Below are positions 37,402 through 45,107 of a stretch of 64,000 nt of DNA, one piece after another (position 1 is the stretch's first letter; every line of letters begins with the position of its first letter). Source of the DNA: Paludibacteraceae bacterium (GTDB lineage Bacteria; Bacteroidota; Bacteroidia; Bacteroidales; Paludibacteraceae); contig JAFGVV010000046.1 of assembly GCA_016937795.1 (NCBI GenBank), positions 62,001 to 126,000 on the forward strand. Reading direction: 5' to 3'. The notes beneath the pieces were generated by a model, which ran no database searches, was not told the origin of the DNA, and saw only the letters and a list, made by a program, of their open reading frames with translations. A program made the translations under genes and the position numbers.

Positions 37402-37938
37402 ATGATACAAAAAATCATCACCGACGCACAATACAACTTTACCGACATTGCTCAACTGTATGCCAACTGCTTTGGGATAGGCGATGGCGCACAACTCGTA
37501 AATATAAAGACTTGCGCTGACTATTTTCAGTGGGCTATAAAAGCAGGTGGTGCATGTCGCATTTTTCAGAAAAACGAAGAAACCATTGCTACACTACTAC
37601 ACTTTCCTGCACATTTACACAACGATTATCCGGTTTCAATTGAGAGATTAGTACACAAAAACTGCATTTATATTGCTGAACTAATGGTGGATACACACTA
37701 TCGCGGACAGGGCTTGGCACGCAAACTACTCACAGGCACGCTAAACGATTTTCCGGGCTATAATTTTATGATTCGTGTATGGAAAGAAAACTCAGCAGCA
37801 CTAAACCTGTATCGCCAGTTGGATTTTAACGAAGTGGCAAATATCAACGAAACAAAAACAAAACCCGACGGATACACATTTTTTGAAATGGAAAAAGTAT
37901 ATTTGCATAAAAAAACGACTAACTCACAAACCACTTAA
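37402..37938 (+). CDS. GNAT family N-acetyltransferase
   Basis: A 178-residue protein starting at MIQKIITDAQYNF; a TTG 45 bp upstream is less likely. The GNAT core includes IYIAELMVDTHYRGQGLARKL, with the acetyl-CoA binding pattern RGQGLARKL, and MIRVWKENSAALNLYRQLDF. It ends one base before the ovoA start codon, so the two genes are cotranscribed and probably coupled. The acetyl acceptor is unknown; a link to ovothiol metabolism is only contextual. Confidence 0.85.
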   Translation: MIQKIITDAQYNFTDIAQLYANCFGIGDGAQLVNIKTCADYFQWAIKAGGACRIFQKNEETIATLLHFPAHLHNDYPVSIERLVHKNCIYIAELMVDTHYRGQGLARKLLTGTLNDFPGYNFMIRVWKENSAALNLYRQLDFNEVANINETKTKPDGYTFFEMEKVYLHKKTTNSQTT

Positions 37939-37939
37939 T

Positions 37940-40045
37940 ATGCAGCAACTCATCACTCAGACTATTGATTTAAAAAACGGAAAAGCCGATGATAAACGTC
38001 GTGAAATCCGTGAATATTTCGAAAAAACGTGGGCTGTGGACGAACTCCTTTACACCCAGCTGAAATCGGACGAGGTTTTTTACCATCGCGGCGATCCACT
38101 TCGGCATGTATTGCTGTTCTATTTGGGACACACAGCAGTTTTCTTTATCAACAAGTTTTTTCTGGCCAAAATGATTGATACCCGCATTAATCCCGACTTT
38201 GAATCTATTTTTGCCATTGGTGTGGACGAAATGAGTTGGGATGACCTCGACGAAAGACACTACAACTGGCCAAAAGTAAGCGAAGTACGCGAATATCGAG
38301 GCAAAGCTAAAGCGGTAATCCTTAATATCATCGACAATGCGCCACTCAAACTGCCGATCACATGGGATGATCCTTTCTGGATAGTATTGATGGGCATCGA
38401 ACACGAGCGTATTCATCTCGAGACATCGTCGGTACTGATTCGCCAGCTTCCGCTCAACGAAGTACTGTCGGGACGCTTTGGCTCTCCCTGTACCGAATAT
38501 GGCGAAGCCCCCTCGAACAAAATGCTGCCTGTGCCCGGTGGCGAAATAAAACTTGGAAAACCTGCAAACCATCATTTCTACGGCTGGGACAACGAATATG
38601 GCAATCATACCGAGATGGTGGCTGATTTCAAAACTTCTAAATTCCTTTGTTCGAATGCCGAATTTCTGGAATTCATACTGGATAATGGCTACGTAAACAA
38701 AAGCAATTGGACTGAAGAAGGCTGGCACTGGCGTAACTTCAAACAGGCTAATATGCCGCTTTTCTGGCGAAAAAATGCTGACGAATACCGTCTTCGTTTA
38801 GTAGCTGAAGAAATTCCCATGCCATGGAACTGGCCTGTAGAAGTAAATTACTTAGAAGCAAAAGCCTATTGCAACTGGCGCTCAGCACGCGAAGGTATAA
38901 CTTACCGACTGCCTACGGAAGCCGAATGGTACCGCCTTGCCGAACACTGCAAAATAGCAGATGTAGGCGAACGACAAAGGGCTCAGGGCAATCTGAACCT
39001 GGAAAAATACAGTTCGGCATGTCCTGTGAATATGTTCGCTCAGGGCGATTTTTACGATGTGGCTGGCAATGTATGGCAATGGACCGAAACACCGATCAGT
39101 GGCTTTGCAGGTTTCAAAGTACACCCTATGTACGATGATTTCTCCACTCCTACCTTCGATGGGAAACATAATATCATCAAAGGTGGTTCGTGGATCTCGA
39201 CCGGTAACGAAGCCACACTACACGCACGCTATGCTTTCCGCAGACATTTTTACCAACATGCAGGTTTCCGCATAGTAGCATCTGAGCAAGCACTCGTCAT
39301 TCACAACAATGAATACGAAACAGATGCCGAGGTAACCCTGGCTTGTGAAGCCGAATGGACAACCCCCGACCCTCAAACACAGAACTTCAGCCAACAATTA
39401 GCTACACACATACTGAAAATTACCAATCAGAAACCCGGCAAAGTACTCGACCTGAATGCCGACACCGGCCGCCTGGCTTTTGAGCTTGCGCCTTTTTCAG
39501 AAAGCATTACTGCCATCGATTTCTCAGCACGCTTTATTCGTATGCCCGTACAAATGCGCGATCAGGAATTTATGCGCTATATTGTAACTGATGAGTGCGA
39601 GCTGCTACACTACCGCGAAATAGTACTAAGTGAAATAGCAAACAGCACTGGAAGTAAAAAAATCCAGTTTCTTCAGGACAATGCCAACAATCTGAAAACG
39701 CTTTACACTGACTACAATCTCATTATTCTAGCACAATTGCTTGAAGAGTTGACATTGCCTGTCTCATTTCTACAAAAAATTCACAAACGACTATTACCGG
39801 GCGGCCTGTTAGTCATTGCTTCCACCTACAACTGGGACCGGAACAACATTGAGCGCTCGCAACGTCCCGGAGGCTTTAAACGCGATGGAGAACCAGTAAA
39901 CTCATACGAAGGAATAAAAGACATTTTAAGTCCGCACTTCAGTGAATTCACACAAGCTATAAACCTGACACAAATCAGGCCATTATCGTCGCGTACAAGT
40001 GAATACCGCAATTGTGAAGTGAGTGTATGGAAAAAGAGAAATTAA
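37940..40045 (+). CDS. ovoA: OvoA: 5-histidylcysteine sulfoxide synthase fused to 4-mercaptohistidine N1-methyltransferase
   Basis: A 701-residue protein matching OvoA of ovothiol biosynthesis. Residues about 1-170 are the DinB-like domain with the iron site HERIHLE (His155, His159) and the conserved IFAIGVDEMSWDDLDERHY (91-109). Residues about 190-450 are the formylglycine-enzyme-like sulfoxide synthase domain (YRLPTEAEWYRLAEHCK, DVAGNVWQWTETPISGF, GGSWISTGNEA, RYAFRRHF). Residues about 490-701 are a SAM methyltransferase (VLDLNADTGRLAFEL, LLPGGLLVIASTYNWD) with the family tail RNCEVSVWKKR. The enzyme joins cysteine to histidine and, in this fused form, also N-methylates the product. The start ATG at 37940 follows the acetyltransferase stop by one base. 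The lyase OvoB is not adjacent. Confidence 0.9.
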   Translation: MQQLITQTIDLKNGKADDKRREIREYFEKTWAVDELLYTQLKSDEVFYHRGDPLRHVLLFYLGHTAVFFINKFFLAKMIDTRINPDFESIFAIGVDEMSWDDLDERHYNWPKVSEVREYRGKAKAVILNIIDNAPLKLPITWDDPFWIVLMGIEHERIHLETSSVLIRQLPLNEVLSGRFGSPCTEYGEAPSNKMLPVPGGEIKLGKPANHHFYGWDNEYGNHTEMVADFKTSKFLCSNAEFLEFILDNGYVNKSNWTEEGWHWRNFKQANMPLFWRKNADEYRLRLVAEEIPMPWNWPVEVNYLEAKAYCNWRSAREGITYRLPTEAEWYRLAEHCKIADVGERQRAQGNLNLEKYSSACPVNMFAQGDFYDVAGNVWQWTETPISGFAGFKVHPMYDDFSTPTFDGKHNIIKGGSWISTGNEATLHARYAFRRHFYQHAGFRIVASEQALVIHNNEYETDAEVTLACEAEWTTPDPQTQNFSQQLATHILKITNQKPGKVLDLNADTGRLAFELAPFSESITAIDFSARFIRMPVQMRDQEFMRYIVTDECELLHYREIVLSEIANSTGSKKIQFLQDNANNLKTLYTDYNLIILAQLLEELTLPVSFLQKIHKRLLPGGLLVIASTYNWDRNNIERSQRPGGFKRDGEPVNSYEGIKDILSPHFSEFTQAINLTQIRPLSSRTSEYRNCEVSVWKKRN

Positions 40046-40238
40046 GAATTTATAAATAATGGGAACGGAATAGCTGTATTGGTTTCGAAGTCACGAAAAA
40101 TAATATTATCTTAGTGCGATTTTTAATTCAGATGCTCCGGTTTCAGATCTGCCCAAGTGTCAATAAAAAACAAAAGATATATTAAAATAACGAAGCCTTT
40201 GGGCTTACCAGAACATAAAATAACTATCAAATAGTCTG

Positions 40239-41312
40239 ATGAAAAATAATTATTGCATTATCATGGCAGGTGGAGTGGGAAGCCGCTTTTGGCCCTTTAG
40301 CCGCAACAATCGCCCTAAACAGTTTCTGGATTTTTTTGGCACTGGTCGCTCACTGCTGCAAATGACCTACGATCGGTTCCGACAAGTAGTTCCGGCCGAA
40401 AATATACTCATTGTGTCAAATATTATATACCGAGACCTGATTCTCGAACAACTCCCTGACTTGCAGCCTGATCAGGTATTGCTTGAGCCAAACCGACGCA
40501 ACACAGCACCCTGTATAGCCTATGCAGTAAACCGCATCAAAGCCATTACCAGCACAGCCAATATTGTAGTGGCACCTTCAGATCATCTCATTCTGAAGGA
40601 AAACGATTTTCTCGACACTATACGCACCGGGCTCGATTTTGTAAGCAAAAACAATAATCTGCTCACACTTGGCATAAAACCCAGCCGCCCCGAAACGGGT
40701 TATGGATATATACAAATTGATGAGGGCGACAGCGCATTGCGAAGAGTAAAAACATTTACTGAGAAACCAAATGCCGAGTTGGCACAGATTTTTTACGAAA
40801 CAGGTGAGTTTTATTGGAATTCAGGCATTTTTCTCTGGAATCTGCAAACCATCGACGCAGCTTTCAACAGTCTACTGCCCGATGTAGCCAATCGCTTCAA
40901 AGCAGGCATCCAATACTTTAATACCGAAAATGAACAGGCATTTATCGACGAAATGTATCCTACCTGCCCCAACATTTCAATCGACTATGGCATAATGGAA
41001 AAAGCCGAAAATGTATTTGTCCTCTGTTCCGATTTTGGCTGGACTGACCTTGGTACATGGGGATCACTTTACGAAATGTCGCCCAAAGACGATGCACAAA
41101 ACGTAACATTAAAATGCAAAACAAGATTTTACGATAGCAAGTCAAACATCGTGGCGCTGCCCGCAGGAAAACTGGCTGTCGTTCAGGATCTCGAAGGGTA
41201 TATTGTAGCCGAATCGGACAATGTGCTACTTATTTGCAAACTCAGCGAAGAACAGCGCATTCGGCAGTATGTAAACGATGTAAGTATTAACTTCGAAGGC
41301 GAGTATATCTGA
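40239..41312 (+). CDS. manC: Mannose-1-phosphate guanylyltransferase
   Basis: A 357-residue nucleotidyltransferase with the signature MAGGVGSRFWPFSRNNRPKQ, then EPNRRNTAPCIAYAV, VAPSDHLIL, GIKPSRPETGYGYIQ, VKTFTEKPNAELAQIF and FYWNSGIFLWN. It makes GDP-mannose from mannose-1-phosphate for surface polysaccharides. It lacks the C-terminal mannose-6-phosphate isomerase domain found in bifunctional enzymes, so it is the single-function type. No polysaccharide cluster is adjacent. Confidence 0.93.
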   Translation: MKNNYCIIMAGGVGSRFWPFSRNNRPKQFLDFFGTGRSLLQMTYDRFRQVVPAENILIVSNIIYRDLILEQLPDLQPDQVLLEPNRRNTAPCIAYAVNRIKAITSTANIVVAPSDHLILKENDFLDTIRTGLDFVSKNNNLLTLGIKPSRPETGYGYIQIDEGDSALRRVKTFTEKPNAELAQIFYETGEFYWNSGIFLWNLQTIDAAFNSLLPDVANRFKAGIQYFNTENEQAFIDEMYPTCPNISIDYGIMEKAENVFVLCSDFGWTDLGTWGSLYEMSPKDDAQNVTLKCKTRFYDSKSNIVALPAGKLAVVQDLEGYIVAESDNVLLICKLSEEQRIRQYVNDVSINFEGEYI

Positions 41313-41367
41313 AGAAAACATATATCTTTGATAAATCATTGCAACACAACAACAAAAGAAAATCATC

Positions 41368-41646
41368 ATGGGATTATTTAGTTTGTACAAACCAAAGGAG
41401 TATAAATATCGCTATATTTATTACGACCCCAAAAAAGAAGCCCGCGAGGAAAAAGAAAAACAACGTGAGGCTAGCGAAAAAAGAGCCGAAAGTGGAGAAT
41501 ATCAACCTATTATTCGTCGGGGCATGTTTCGCGAAATAGCACAACAAAACAACAAAACACGTATCGATATGGCACGTCAGTCGAATGTCAGACTTGTCAT
41601 TATTATGCTACTATTATTTGCCATAGCATATTTTTTATTGAGATAA
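41368..41646 (+). CDS. Small conserved membrane-anchored protein
   Basis: A 92-residue protein with an N-terminal basic and aromatic segment (MGLFSLYKPKEYKYRYIYYD), a charged helical middle (KKEAREEKEKQREA) and a C-terminal membrane helix (LVIIMLLLFAIAYFLLR). It is a tail-anchored type. Homologues next to mutL in Bacteroidetes come to mind, without a known function. It is followed by its own terminator. Confidence 0.7.
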   Translation: MGLFSLYKPKEYKYRYIYYDPKKEAREEKEKQREASEKRAESGEYQPIIRRGMFREIAQQNNKTRIDMARQSNVRLVIIMLLLFAIAYFLLR

Positions 41647-41726
41647 CAAACTTGTGAATATCATAAAACAGGACAGCATCAGACACATGCTGTTTGGATA
41701 TTTTCCCAGATCATAATTTTAAAATT

Positions 41727-41771
41727 CCGCAGAATAAAACCACTTTTGGCAAATTCTGCGGCATTTTTATA
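41727..41771 (+). terminator. Terminator between the small membrane protein gene and mutL
   Basis: CCGCAGAAT pairs with ATTCTGCGG around a 17-base loop, followed by CATTTTTAT. It lies 80 bp after the stop of the upstream gene and 27 bp before the mutL start. Confidence 0.65.
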
Positions 41772-41797
41772 TTTTAACAAAACAACAAAATTTACGA

Positions 41798-43666
41798 ATG
41801 AGTGATGTAATTCAGTTACTGCCTGATGCGGTAGCCAATCAGATAGCTGCCGGCGAAGTAATACAACGTCCGGCCTCAGTACTTAAAGAGCTGGTTGAAA
41901 ACGCCATCGACGCAGGAGCAGATTTTATTCAGATAGTTATAAAAGATGCCGGTCGTACGCTGATTCAGGTAACCGACAATGGTAAAGGCATGAGCGAAAC
42001 AGATGCACGCATGTCGTTTGAGCGCCATGCCACTTCCAAAATCCGCGATGCTGCCGATATTTTTTCGCTCCGAACAATGGGTTTTCGTGGCGAAGCATTA
42101 GCGTCGATTGCAGCTGTGGCTCAAGTAAAAATGCGCACACGCCCTGATAACGAAGAACTGGGCACCATGATAGAAATTGCTGGCACGCGGGTTTTTCGTC
42201 AGGAAACGGTACAATGCGAAAAAGGAACTACTTTTCTGATTAAAAACCTGTTTTTCAACGTGCCAGCCCGACGCCGGTTTCTGAAAAGCGACAATGTGGA
42301 AAAGTCGCATATACTCAATGAATTTTACCGCATTGCATTGGTAAATTCCGAAGTAGAATTTTCGTTTTACGATGGCGACGAAGAGATATTCCGCCTGCCC
42401 GCATCGAATATAAAAGTCAGGATTGAAAATATATTCGGAAAAAACCAGAAAAAGAAATTACAACAACAGCTACTGTCCATCGAAAGCCAGTCGGGATTAG
42501 TAAGTATTTATGGATTTACTGGACGACCAGAGTTTGCCCAAAAATCATCCAATCAGTACTTCTTTGTCAATGGACGATATATGCGCCATCCCTATTTTCA
42601 CAAAGCGGTAATGATGGCTTATCACCAAATGATACAACCCAACGACAACCCTTCGTATTTTATATATTTCGAAGTCGACACACACACCATAGACATTAAC
42701 ATCCATCCCACAAAAACAGAAATTAAGTTCGAAAACGAACAGGCCATTTGGTCTATTTTGAATGCTACTATAAAAGAGTCACTGGGAAAATTCAATGTGG
42801 TACCTTCAATCGATTTCGACCGTGATGATGCAGTGGACATTCCCGTGATCACCAATCCGGAGAATGTACGACCACCACAAACCAATTTCAACCCTGCTTA
42901 CAACCCATTCAACAGCACAAGTTACAAACGGCCTGCGCTCGACTGGGAGAAACTTTATGGTGGATTTGAGGAACAAAAGAATTCACCCTCAGCTCCTGCT
43001 TTCGAAACTAAAACTGAACCGGAGCAACAGAACTCTGTCACATCCTTCTCATCACTAGAAACAGAGGACAGCAACGCACAACTGGAAATACAGCTTGGCG
43101 ATACTCAATCAGGTAATTTTCAGCTAAAAAACCGTTATATCATTACAGGCATCAAATCGGGTATGATGATGATCGATCAACACAGAGCACATGTACGCAT
43201 TCTTTTCGAGGAGTATATGCAAAATATTGAACAGCAACGTTCTCCATCGCAGCAACTACTCTTCCCTGAAGCCCTGACGCTCAGCGACGACGACAGGTTG
43301 TGGTTTGTACAGATTGAACAAAGTCTGCGTTCGGTGGGCTTCGACTTTACAGCCACTCAAGATCAAAACTACGAATTAACAGGTATTCCCTCACACTTTC
43401 ATTCACAGACAGTAACACCTCTGCTTCAAACACTTATCAACAATGCACGACACACAGCTACTGAAAGTGCCGATGACATTCACAAAATGATAGCATTGTC
43501 ACTTGCAAATGCTTCTGCACTTAAAACTGGTCAGTCGCTCAGCACTACCGAAATGGCAGACCTAATAGATCGCCTCTTTGCTTGCAACGACCCTAATCGC
43601 ACTCCCGATGGAAAAATAATTACCAGCATCTGGACACAGGACGAAATAGCACAAAGGTTTAAATAA
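41798..43666 (+). CDS. mutL: DNA mismatch repair protein MutL
   Basis: A 622-residue protein with the GHKL ATPase motifs ELVENAIDAG (31-40), DNGKGM, GFRGEALASI and the FFNVPARRRFLKS segment. A Pro/Ser-rich linker (about 350-440) leads to the C-terminal dimerisation domain (QLKNRYIITGIKSGMMMIDQ, DQHRAHVRILFEEY). It links mismatch recognition by MutS to strand incision. The length is normal for the family. It ends before a terminator shared with the convergent tRNA gene. Confidence 0.96.
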   Translation: MSDVIQLLPDAVANQIAAGEVIQRPASVLKELVENAIDAGADFIQIVIKDAGRTLIQVTDNGKGMSETDARMSFERHATSKIRDAADIFSLRTMGFRGEALASIAAVAQVKMRTRPDNEELGTMIEIAGTRVFRQETVQCEKGTTFLIKNLFFNVPARRRFLKSDNVEKSHILNEFYRIALVNSEVEFSFYDGDEEIFRLPASNIKVRIENIFGKNQKKKLQQQLLSIESQSGLVSIYGFTGRPEFAQKSSNQYFFVNGRYMRHPYFHKAVMMAYHQMIQPNDNPSYFIYFEVDTHTIDINIHPTKTEIKFENEQAIWSILNATIKESLGKFNVVPSIDFDRDDAVDIPVITNPENVRPPQTNFNPAYNPFNSTSYKRPALDWEKLYGGFEEQKNSPSAPAFETKTEPEQQNSVTSFSSLETEDSNAQLEIQLGDTQSGNFQLKNRYIITGIKSGMMMIDQHRAHVRILFEEYMQNIEQQRSPSQQLLFPEALTLSDDDRLWFVQIEQSLRSVGFDFTATQDQNYELTGIPSHFHSQTVTPLLQTLINNARHTATESADDIHKMIALSLANASALKTGQSLSTTEMADLIDRLFACNDPNRTPDGKIITSIWTQDEIAQRFK

Positions 43667-43687
43667 AAACACATGCCGCATGTAAAA

Positions 43688-43728
43688 ACAAAAAGAGAAT
43701 CATATAAACATATGACTCTCTTTTTGTT
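43688..43728. terminator. Bidirectional terminator between mutL and tRNA-Ala
   Basis: AAAAAGAGA and TCTCTTTTT flank an inner stem TCATAT/ATATGA, giving a long hairpin with A and T runs on both sides. It follows mutL on the plus strand and the tRNA on the minus strand. Confidence 0.85.
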
Positions 43729-43730
43729 AG

Positions 43731-43804
43731 TGGAGATTACCGGACTCGAACCGGTCACCTCGACACTGCCAGTGTCGCGCTCTAGCCAGATGAGCTAAAC
43801 CCCC
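43731..43804 (-). tRNA. tRNA-Ala (GGC)
   Basis: On the minus strand a 74-nt cloverleaf folds completely: acceptor GGGGGTT with AATCTCC and discriminator A, D arm GCTC/GAGC, anticodon arm CGACA/TGTCG with loop CTGGCAG (anticodon GGC, reads GCC), and T arm ACCGG/CCGGT with loop TTCGAGT. CCA is not encoded. Confidence 0.95.
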
Positions 43805-43982
43805 GTGCTATGATTTTAAATTGCGGTGCAAAGATAAGGAAGTTTTCGAAATTATACGTACATTTGTATAAATTTTTTGGTTGAAAAACTGTTTTTATTT
43901 CGATGTTAATATGAATTAATAAACAGTTATACAGTCAGGTAATTTCACAAACAAACCAACTTTGCTGATAATCAATTATTCA

Positions 43983-44291
43983 ATGCTAATATTCAACACT
44001 ACTTACCTTGTTCCCGATAAACATTACGAAAGCTGGATAAAATGGCTTCGCAAAGATTGTATTCCATTTATGCTGCAAAGCGAATATCTACGGCACCCAC
44101 AACTGGCTAAAGTGTATGCCGAAGAAGCTCAGGATGGCGAATCGTATTCGGTACAGTTTCACGTAGCCGGACTCGAAGAACTGGAAAAATGGCATCTAAA
44201 ATATGCAAACGAATTTCAAAACATGTTGCGGACAAAGTTCGGACAGGAAATTTTGTTTTTTGCCACTGTGCTTGAAATTATGGATTTATGA
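43983..44291 (+). CDS. DUF4286 family protein
   Basis: A 102-residue protein starting [20 protein letters not shown]; an ATG seven codons earlier is less likely since relatives begin near the chosen site. The frame contains [20 protein letters not shown] and [14 protein letters not shown], typical of the small DUF4286 family of Bacteroidetes. The fold is probably a ferredoxin-like dimer. Its stop overlaps the ruvC start (ATGA), so the two are translationally coupled. Confidence 0.85.
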   Translation: MLIFNTTYLVPDKHYESWIKWLRKDCIPFMLQSEYLRHPQLAKVYAEEAQDGESYSVQFHVAGLEELEKWHLKYANEFQNMLRTKFGQEILFFATVLEIMDL

Positions 44292-44866
44292 TAAAAGAAC
44301 AAATCATACTGGGAATTGATCCCGGAACCACCATTATGGGCTATGGTATTCTGAAAGTAAAGGGAAACCAAACTGAGATGTTGGCCATGGGCGTACTCGA
44401 CCTTCAGAAGTACAAGGATCACTACCTGAAGTTACAACGTATATTCGCACGCACACTGTCGCTTATCGACGAGTTTCATCCGGATTGCCTGGCCATCGAG
44501 GCGCCGTTTTTTGGCAAAAATGTACAATCGATGCTTAAACTTGGGCGCGCACAGGGAGTAGCCATGTCGGCAGCACTTTATCGCGATATTCCCATTACCG
44601 AATATGCTCCACTCAAAATAAAAATGGCCATTACAGGCAGTGGAAGTGCTTCGAAAGAACAGGTAGCTGACATGCTTCGTCGATTTCTGAAAATTCCACA
44701 AGAACATATGTTACCACAATTGGATGCTACCGATGGACTTGCGGCTGCTTATTGTCACTTTCTGCAAATGGGAAAACCTGAAAGCAACAAATCCTTTTCG
44801 GGCTGGAAAGACTATATCAGTAAAAACAAAGAAAAAGTAAAAAACGACTCACGCAAAAGCGAATAA
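44288..44866 (+). CDS. ruvC: Crossover junction endodeoxyribonuclease RuvC
   Basis: A 192-residue Holliday-junction resolvase with [14 protein letters not shown] (catalytic Asp near residue 11), [20 protein letters not shown] and the C-terminal [12 protein letters not shown] with the last catalytic acidic residues. It cuts recombination intermediates made by RuvAB. It overlaps DUF4286 by four bases and ends at a terminator. The Lys-rich tail after the core is slightly extended. Confidence 0.96.
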   Translation: MIKEQIILGIDPGTTIMGYGILKVKGNQTEMLAMGVLDLQKYKDHYLKLQRIFARTLSLIDEFHPDCLAIEAPFFGKNVQSMLKLGRAQGVAMSAALYRDIPITEYAPLKIKMAITGSGSASKEQVADMLRRFLKIPQEHMLPQLDATDGLAAAYCHFLQMGKPESNKSFSGWKDYISKNKEKVKNDSRKSE

Positions 44867-44897
44867 AAAAGGCTGACCTATCATGGACAGCCTTTTT
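44865..44897 (+). terminator. Terminator after ruvC
   Basis: AAAAAGGCTG pairs with CAGCCTTTTT around a 12-base loop, immediately after the ruvC stop codon. Confidence 0.88.
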
Positions 44898-45107
44898 GTC
44901 TTACCTTAAAAAACACAAATTCAACTAAGTTACCTTTTTTACAAAAACTATCATTCAATCTTTTAGAAAACAATATTTACAATACTATTGCAAAATTACA
45001 AATCAGAAACAATCAAATTGATTAAAATCCAATCAGAAACGTAGAATATTATACTGAATTCCAACTTTGCATGTTGCTGAAATGAAAATAATTATCTGCA
45101 CTTCGAA

